The notes beneath the pieces are model-generated. The model had not been told where the DNA came from, did not search any database, and saw nothing but the letters and a program-made list of their open reading frames with translations. 9,873 nucleotides of DNA from Nitrospira sp. GTDB taxonomy: Bacteria > Nitrospirota > Thermodesulfovibrionia > Thermodesulfovibrionales > SM23-35. Positions 7,307 to 9,873 of this stretch are shown in pieces (the first letter of the stretch is position 1; every line of letters starts with the position of its first letter). Made by a program: the position numbers and the translations under genes. The stretch is from contig VGWZ01000059.1 in NCBI GenBank assembly GCA_016873595.1, positions 1 through 9,873 of the forward strand, written 5' to 3'.

Positions 7307-7485
7307 AACTTTTTAAATGTCACCCTGCCCTGAACTTGATTCAGGGTATTTCAGGGTCTCTAAATCATCATTTTTATTAGAGATGCTGAAACAAGCCTGC
7401 CCTGAAGAGATGCTGAACTAAATTCAGCATGACACTTTCAGGGTTCAGCATGACATAATAAAAATAATGAGCAGATAGGAAAATA
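7307..7485. repeat. Intergenic composite of palindromic repeats with TGTCA/TGACA ends
   Basis: No gene is seen. TGTCACCCTG (7318) and CAGCATGACA (to 7434) form the inverted ends of a segment of about 117 bp. A second end-like copy, TTCAGCATGACA, finishes at 7455. Inside are two hairpins. CCCTGAA/TTCAGGG (7328-7334 and 7340-7346) has a 5-nt loop. ATGCTGAA/TTCAGCAT (7410-7417 and 7423-7430) also has a 5-nt loop. Half-copies lie at 7351-7356 and 7383-7390. Neither stem is followed by a T-run, so I do not call a terminator. ATGACA (7429-7434) and CATAAT (7454-7459) resemble promoter boxes, but the 19-bp spacing makes this weak. Confidence 0.7.
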
Positions 7486-7557
7486 ATGGACATCTTGCAA
7501 AATACCCTCCCCCTCGAGGGGGGAGGGTTAGGGTGGGGGTGCAGATGGATATTTTAG
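7486..7557 (+). CDS. Possible upstream ORF (23 codons) overlapping the start of the MshM-like gene
   Basis: ATG 7486 follows AGGA (7477-7480) with an ideal 5-nt gap. The frame runs through the GC palindrome to TAG 7555-7557, ending 12 nt inside the downstream gene in another frame. The peptide would be MDILQNTLPLEGGGLGWGC plus RWIF. Its first four codons encode MDIL, the same as the downstream gene's first four, through three synonymous differences. It may be a leader peptide for translational coupling, the displaced original start of the gene, or chance. I do not claim that a functional peptide is made. Confidence 0.3.
   Translation: MDILQNTLPLEGGGLGWGCRWIF
7505..7541 (+). repeat. GC-palindrome/G-tract element, copy 2, on the MshM-like start
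   Basis: 37 bp: CCCTCCCCCTCGAG followed by tracts G6-A-G3-TTA-G3-T-G5 and TG. It differs from copy 3 at one base and from copy 1 at three. Its extended left arm is absent. It ends in GTG (7539-7541), in frame with the downstream gene and two codons before its ATG (7545). The G-rich tail is the only Shine-Dalgarno-like sequence for that ATG. Confidence 0.9.
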
Positions 7558-8816
7558 AGTTTTATGGATTAAAAGAAGACCCTTTCAAATTGACACCTGA
7601 CCCCATGTTTTTTTTTCCATCGGAAAACCATAACGAGGCCCTGTCCTCATTGAGCTATGTGGTGCAGCAAAGAGAAGGCTTTTGCCTTGTCACTGGAGAA
7701 CCGGGGACAGGGAAGACTACCGTCCTTAATGTATTCAAAAACAGCTGGAAGGATAGGGCAGAAATTGCTCTAATACTGACCCCTCGCCTTTCTTTTGAAG
7801 AATTCCTCCTGTCTGTTCTGGAAGATCTTAATGTAAAACTCACGAAGACGAACAAGAATGACATATTAAAGGCTTTCAGGGACTTTCTTATAGAAAAATC
7901 TCAAATGGATATGCCTGTAATCATAATTGTTGATGAGGCACAGAACCTGCATGATGAGACCCTCGAAGAGTTAAGGTTACTCTCCAATCTTGAGACTGAC
8001 AAAGAGAAACTTTTACAAATAGTCCTGATCGCTCAACCTGAACTCGAGGGAAGGTTGAGGGGAAGTAAACTCAGACAGTTGAACCAGAGGATTACAGTAA
8101 GAGCAAGGCTCAATCCGTTGTCACATAATGAAACACTCGAATACCTGAACTATAGATTAATAAAGGCAGGAAAGGGGTTCTTAAAGCTGGATAAAGGAGT
8201 ATCAGGGCTCATCAGTAAATTTTCCTCAGGAATACCGCGAATCATTAACATAGCCGCATCAAGGGCTATCATGTCTGCATACCTCGAAGGAAGCAACATC
8301 GTTAACAGAAAGCATGTCAGATATGCCATAAGACATCTTAAAGGTGATGCCATGGTTGGAGAAATCAAAAGGCGCTCGAAGCTGATTTATGCCCTGCCAG
8401 TGATTATCTTATTTATCATCACAGGAGCAATAGGATACTATCTCGTAGAACAAAAAGGTATCCCAGATCTCCCGAAGGTCGAAAGCCCTGTACAGGTGCC
8501 ACAGGATACGAAAGATACAACTCAGGCAATAAAAGGTGCTACAGAGGGACCCAGCCCTGCTGAAACAGAACAGAAGGATACTAAGGGAGTAGAAGACCAG
8601 AAAAAACAGAAAAGAACTGCCACAGTTATTGTCAACGCTGCAAATTTAAGGTCAAAACCATCACTGGATTCTGAACGGATTTCTTGGGCTTCAAAGGGCG
8701 TTGTCTTTGAGGTAAAGGATGAGTTTACAGAAATCACCGGTAAAAAATGGTATAAGGTAAAAATCTCCGATAACAGGGAATGCTGGATAGCAGACAGAGT
8801 TGTGACAGTGCAATAA
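7545..8816 (+). CDS. mshM: MshM/ExeA-type AAA+ ATPase with membrane anchor and SH3-like domain
   Basis: 423 aa from ATG 7545. This start gives MDILEFYGLKEDPFKLTPDP, the usual family N-terminus; GTG 7533 or 7539 would add repeat-derived residues. The AAA domain (about 1-270) has Walker A GEPGTGKTT (51-59) and Walker B VIIIVDEAQ (125-133). A membrane helix lies at about 280-301, followed by a charged Thr/Gln/Lys-rich linker. A bacterial SH3-like domain (about 358-423) contains VNAANLRSKPSLDSE, KWYKVK and CWIADRV. In ExeA/GspA proteins the ATPase works with a periplasmic peptidoglycan-binding domain to pass the secretin through the wall. Here an SH3-like fold occupies that place, so wall binding is an inference. 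It converges with the TPR gene, with only seven bases between stops. Confidence 0.85.
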   Translation: MDILEFYGLKEDPFKLTPDPMFFFPSENHNEALSSLSYVVQQREGFCLVTGEPGTGKTTVLNVFKNSWKDRAEIALILTPRLSFEEFLLSVLEDLNVKLTKTNKNDILKAFRDFLIEKSQMDMPVIIIVDEAQNLHDETLEELRLLSNLETDKEKLLQIVLIAQPELEGRLRGSKLRQLNQRITVRARLNPLSHNETLEYLNYRLIKAGKGFLKLDKGVSGLISKFSSGIPRIINIAASRAIMSAYLEGSNIVNRKHVRYAIRHLKGDAMVGEIKRRSKLIYALPVIILFIITGAIGYYLVEQKGIPDLPKVESPVQVPQDTKDTTQAIKGATEGPSPAETEQKDTKGVEDQKKQKRTATVIVNAANLRSKPSLDSERISWASKGVVFEVKDEFTEITGKKWYKVKISDNRECWIADRVVTVQ

Positions 8817-8823
8817 AAATAAT

Positions 8824-9741
8824 TTATTTTATTCGTTCAAGACCCAGACTACCCTCCATATCTCCTAACCGCTGGAGCCTTAAATAATATTCACGGGCCT
8901 TCTCATAATTGCCCTTTTTTTCGTAGAGGATTGCAATATTTAAAATAGTACGTCTATTATCTGGCTCGAGGGTATGTGCACGCATCAGAAAGCCCTCTGC
9001 CTTTTCGGTTTCTCCAAGTCTCGCAAAAGCTATCCCCATGTTAATGAGGCCAGGGACATAGTCATTTTTGATGTTAAAGGCCTTCTGTAAATAAGTCTTT
9101 GCTTCCTCAGGGGAGTTGATCTGAAGGAGTATGGACGCTATGTTGTTCATTACCCTGTAATTCCCGGGCTCTATGCTCAGGACCTTTTTATAACTGTCGA
9201 GTGCATTGGGATAATCCTTCCTGGATTCATAATTCCCTGCCATGTAAAGATAGAGGTCCTTCTCTGAAGAATCTGCCTTTGGTTTTTCGATGTCAGCTAC
9301 CTCTACTGTTTCTGGTTGGGTTTTCCTTTCTCTTTTTTCCTCTCCTTCTTTTTGGGTACGGACCATCTCCACCTTTTTCTCCTGACTGTTAACCATCAAC
9401 TGTCCTTTGCCTATTGCTCTTAATCCCCCCTCACCCCCCTTTACTAAAGGGGGGATGGGGGGATTATTTTGCTCTATTTTGCTCTCTGCTCTATGCTCAG
9501 AGATTGGTCTTTTATATTCTGCAACCTGTTTTACATCCTTTGTGAGATATATACCTACCAGATAAACAGTAACAAAGCCTGAGCCTAATGCCATAACAGC
9601 AAAGGCCATAAAGAGGGCTAATCGCCTTCTGTTAAACTCTTTCTTTTTGAGGGTAGAGACCATACTCCTGAGCCCTGGAGGAACATCTTTCCTCGGTTCA
9701 GGATGTTTTATCTTTGAAAGGAGATCAGATAAAAGGCTCAT
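8824..9741 (-). CDS. mshN: Membrane-anchored TPR protein (MshN-like)
   Basis: 305 aa. It has a cytoplasmic N-terminus, a membrane helix at about residues 41-66, a long low-complexity linker (about 70-160), and four 34-residue TPR units: 161-194, 195-228, 229-262 and 263 to about 293. The pattern is clear, for example the NALDSYKKVLSIEPGN, EKAEGFLMRAHTLEPDN and EKAREYYLRL endings. MshN of MSHA systems has the same anchor-linker-TPR plan and normally follows mshM on the same strand. Here it is inverted. The linker holds NNPPIPPLVKGGEGG (92-106), the translation of a palindromic repeat. Only a weak GAG lies upstream of the ATG, and I found no convincing promoter. TPR proteins are promiscuous scaffolds, so the name rests mainly on the neighbourhood. 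Confidence 0.75.
   Translation of the reverse strand: MSLLSDLLSKIKHPEPRKDVPPGLRSMVSTLKKKEFNRRRLALFMAFAVMALGSGFVTVYLVGIYLTKDVKQVAEYKRPISEHRAESKIEQNNPPIPPLVKGGEGGLRAIGKGQLMVNSQEKKVEMVRTQKEGEEKRERKTQPETVEVADIEKPKADSSEKDLYLYMAGNYESRKDYPNALDSYKKVLSIEPGNYRVMNNIASILLQINSPEEAKTYLQKAFNIKNDYVPGLINMGIAFARLGETEKAEGFLMRAHTLEPDNRRTILNIAILYEKKGNYEKAREYYLRLQRLGDMEGSLGLERIK
9422..9465. repeat. Second palindromic repeat, translated in frame in the TPR gene linker
   Basis: 44 bp with outer arms AATCCCCCC and GGGGGGATT and inner arms CCCCCCTTTA and TAAAGGGGGG. The two arms are complementary across nearly the whole length. The sequence is unrelated to the CTCGAG-centred element. Read on the minus strand it supplies PPIPPLVKGGEGG to the TPR protein with no frame damage. 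Similar ATCCCCCC...AAAGGGGGG repeats are common in environmental genomes, as I recall; I cannot search here. Confidence 0.88.
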
Positions 9742-9829
9742 AGTTTATTTACTCAATAGCAGCATTGTCTCTCACGCTGAAGAAAAGTGATGAGTTCGGA
9801 GTGCGGGGTTTGGAGTCCCCCCACCCCTG
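9742..9829. other. Upstream region of the TPR gene, no gene seen
   Basis: This stretch would hold the promoter of the minus-strand TPR gene, but I find no convincing pair of boxes. GAGTTCGGAGTGCGGGGTTT (9792-9811) resembles low-complexity 'GAGTTCGGAGT' repeat debris and has a relative inside the secretin linker (2898-2925). C-rich sequence from 9816 forms an extended left arm for the palindrome that follows. Confidence 0.5.
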
Positions 9830-9866
9830 CCCTCCCCCTCGAGGGGGGAGGGTTAGGGAGGGGGTG
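9830..9866 (+). repeat. GC-palindrome/G-tract element, copy 3, at the window edge
   Basis: 37 bp: CCCTCCCCCTCGAG followed by tracts G6-A-G3-TTA-G3-A-G5 and TG. The extended left arm (9816-9829) has the tracts C6-A-C4-TG before CCCTCCCCC, so both strands carry four G-tracts. It ends in GTG 9864-9866, followed by TTGCTGA at the edge. Whether a gene begins there, as after copies 1 and 2, cannot be seen. Confidence 0.9.
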
Positions 9867-9873
9867 TTGCTGA

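Noticed and set aside
7328..7346. Hairpin CCCTGAA/TTCAGGG as a terminator after the platform gene
   Set aside because: No T-run follows and the same stem recurs as part of a repeat, so repeat DNA explains it better than a terminator.
7505..7527. GC palindrome copy 2 as a rho-independent terminator
   Set aside because: The stem is strong, but it is followed by G-rich sequence rather than T residues, and it sits on a start codon.
1..9873. CRISPR arrays, tRNA or rRNA genes
   Set aside because: No regularly spaced direct repeats and no cloverleaf or rRNA-like sequence was seen on either strand. The repeats present are dispersed palindromes.

Overview
The window is an accessory pilus assembly locus of the MSHA (mannose-sensitive haemagglutinin) type, a subclass of type IV pili close to type II secretion. 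Base composition is moderate to slightly AT-rich. The proteins look like those of a Gram-negative, double-membrane bacterium: secretin, lipoprotein signal, inner-membrane platform. The family order and the load of short palindromic 'debris' repeats fit an environmental Nitrospirota or Desulfobacterota-like (former deltaproteobacterial) lineage. That taxonomic placement is low-confidence inference, because no marker gene is present.

Layout. Positions 1-344 hold no intact gene. There is a decayed transposase C-terminus (136-246) and then a good sigma70-type promoter (278-306) with a ribosome binding site. From 345 to 7306 runs one tight + strand operon with 1-4 nt overlaps or gaps. It encodes a PilM-PilN (MshI-like) fusion, a PilO/GspM-like protein (MshJ-like), a PilP/GspC-like protein (MshK-like), an MshL-like secretin in two frames, an MshE/GspE-type assembly ATPase with a cyclic-di-GMP-type N domain, and an MshG/GspF/PilC-type platform protein. 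A 238-nt gap (7307-7544) full of palindromic repeats follows. Next is an MshM/ExeA-type ATPase with a C-terminal SH3-like domain (7545-8816). An MshN-like TPR protein follows on the opposite strand, tail to tail (8824-9741). Positions 9742-9873 are repeat-rich and carry no recognisable gene. No pilins are in the window.

How the genes work together (family knowledge). The ATPase drives the platform protein. The PilMN/O/P-like proteins link it through the periplasm to the outer-membrane secretin. The MshM and MshN-like proteins probably help place or stabilise the secretin through the cell wall.

Most interesting points. (1) A 37-bp GC-palindrome with a G-tract tail occurs three times. Two copies lie directly on the start codons of the secretin and MshM-like genes; each tail fits a four-tract G-quadruplex and ends in an in-frame GTG. 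(2) The secretin is broken by a single -1 shift that maps to a run of six G, so it is phase-variable, slippage-dependent, decayed or mis-sequenced. (3) A different palindromic repeat is translated in frame inside the MshN-like linker. (4) The MshM-like gene is preceded by a well-formed overlapping upstream ORF whose first four codons are a synonymous copy of the gene's own first four codons.
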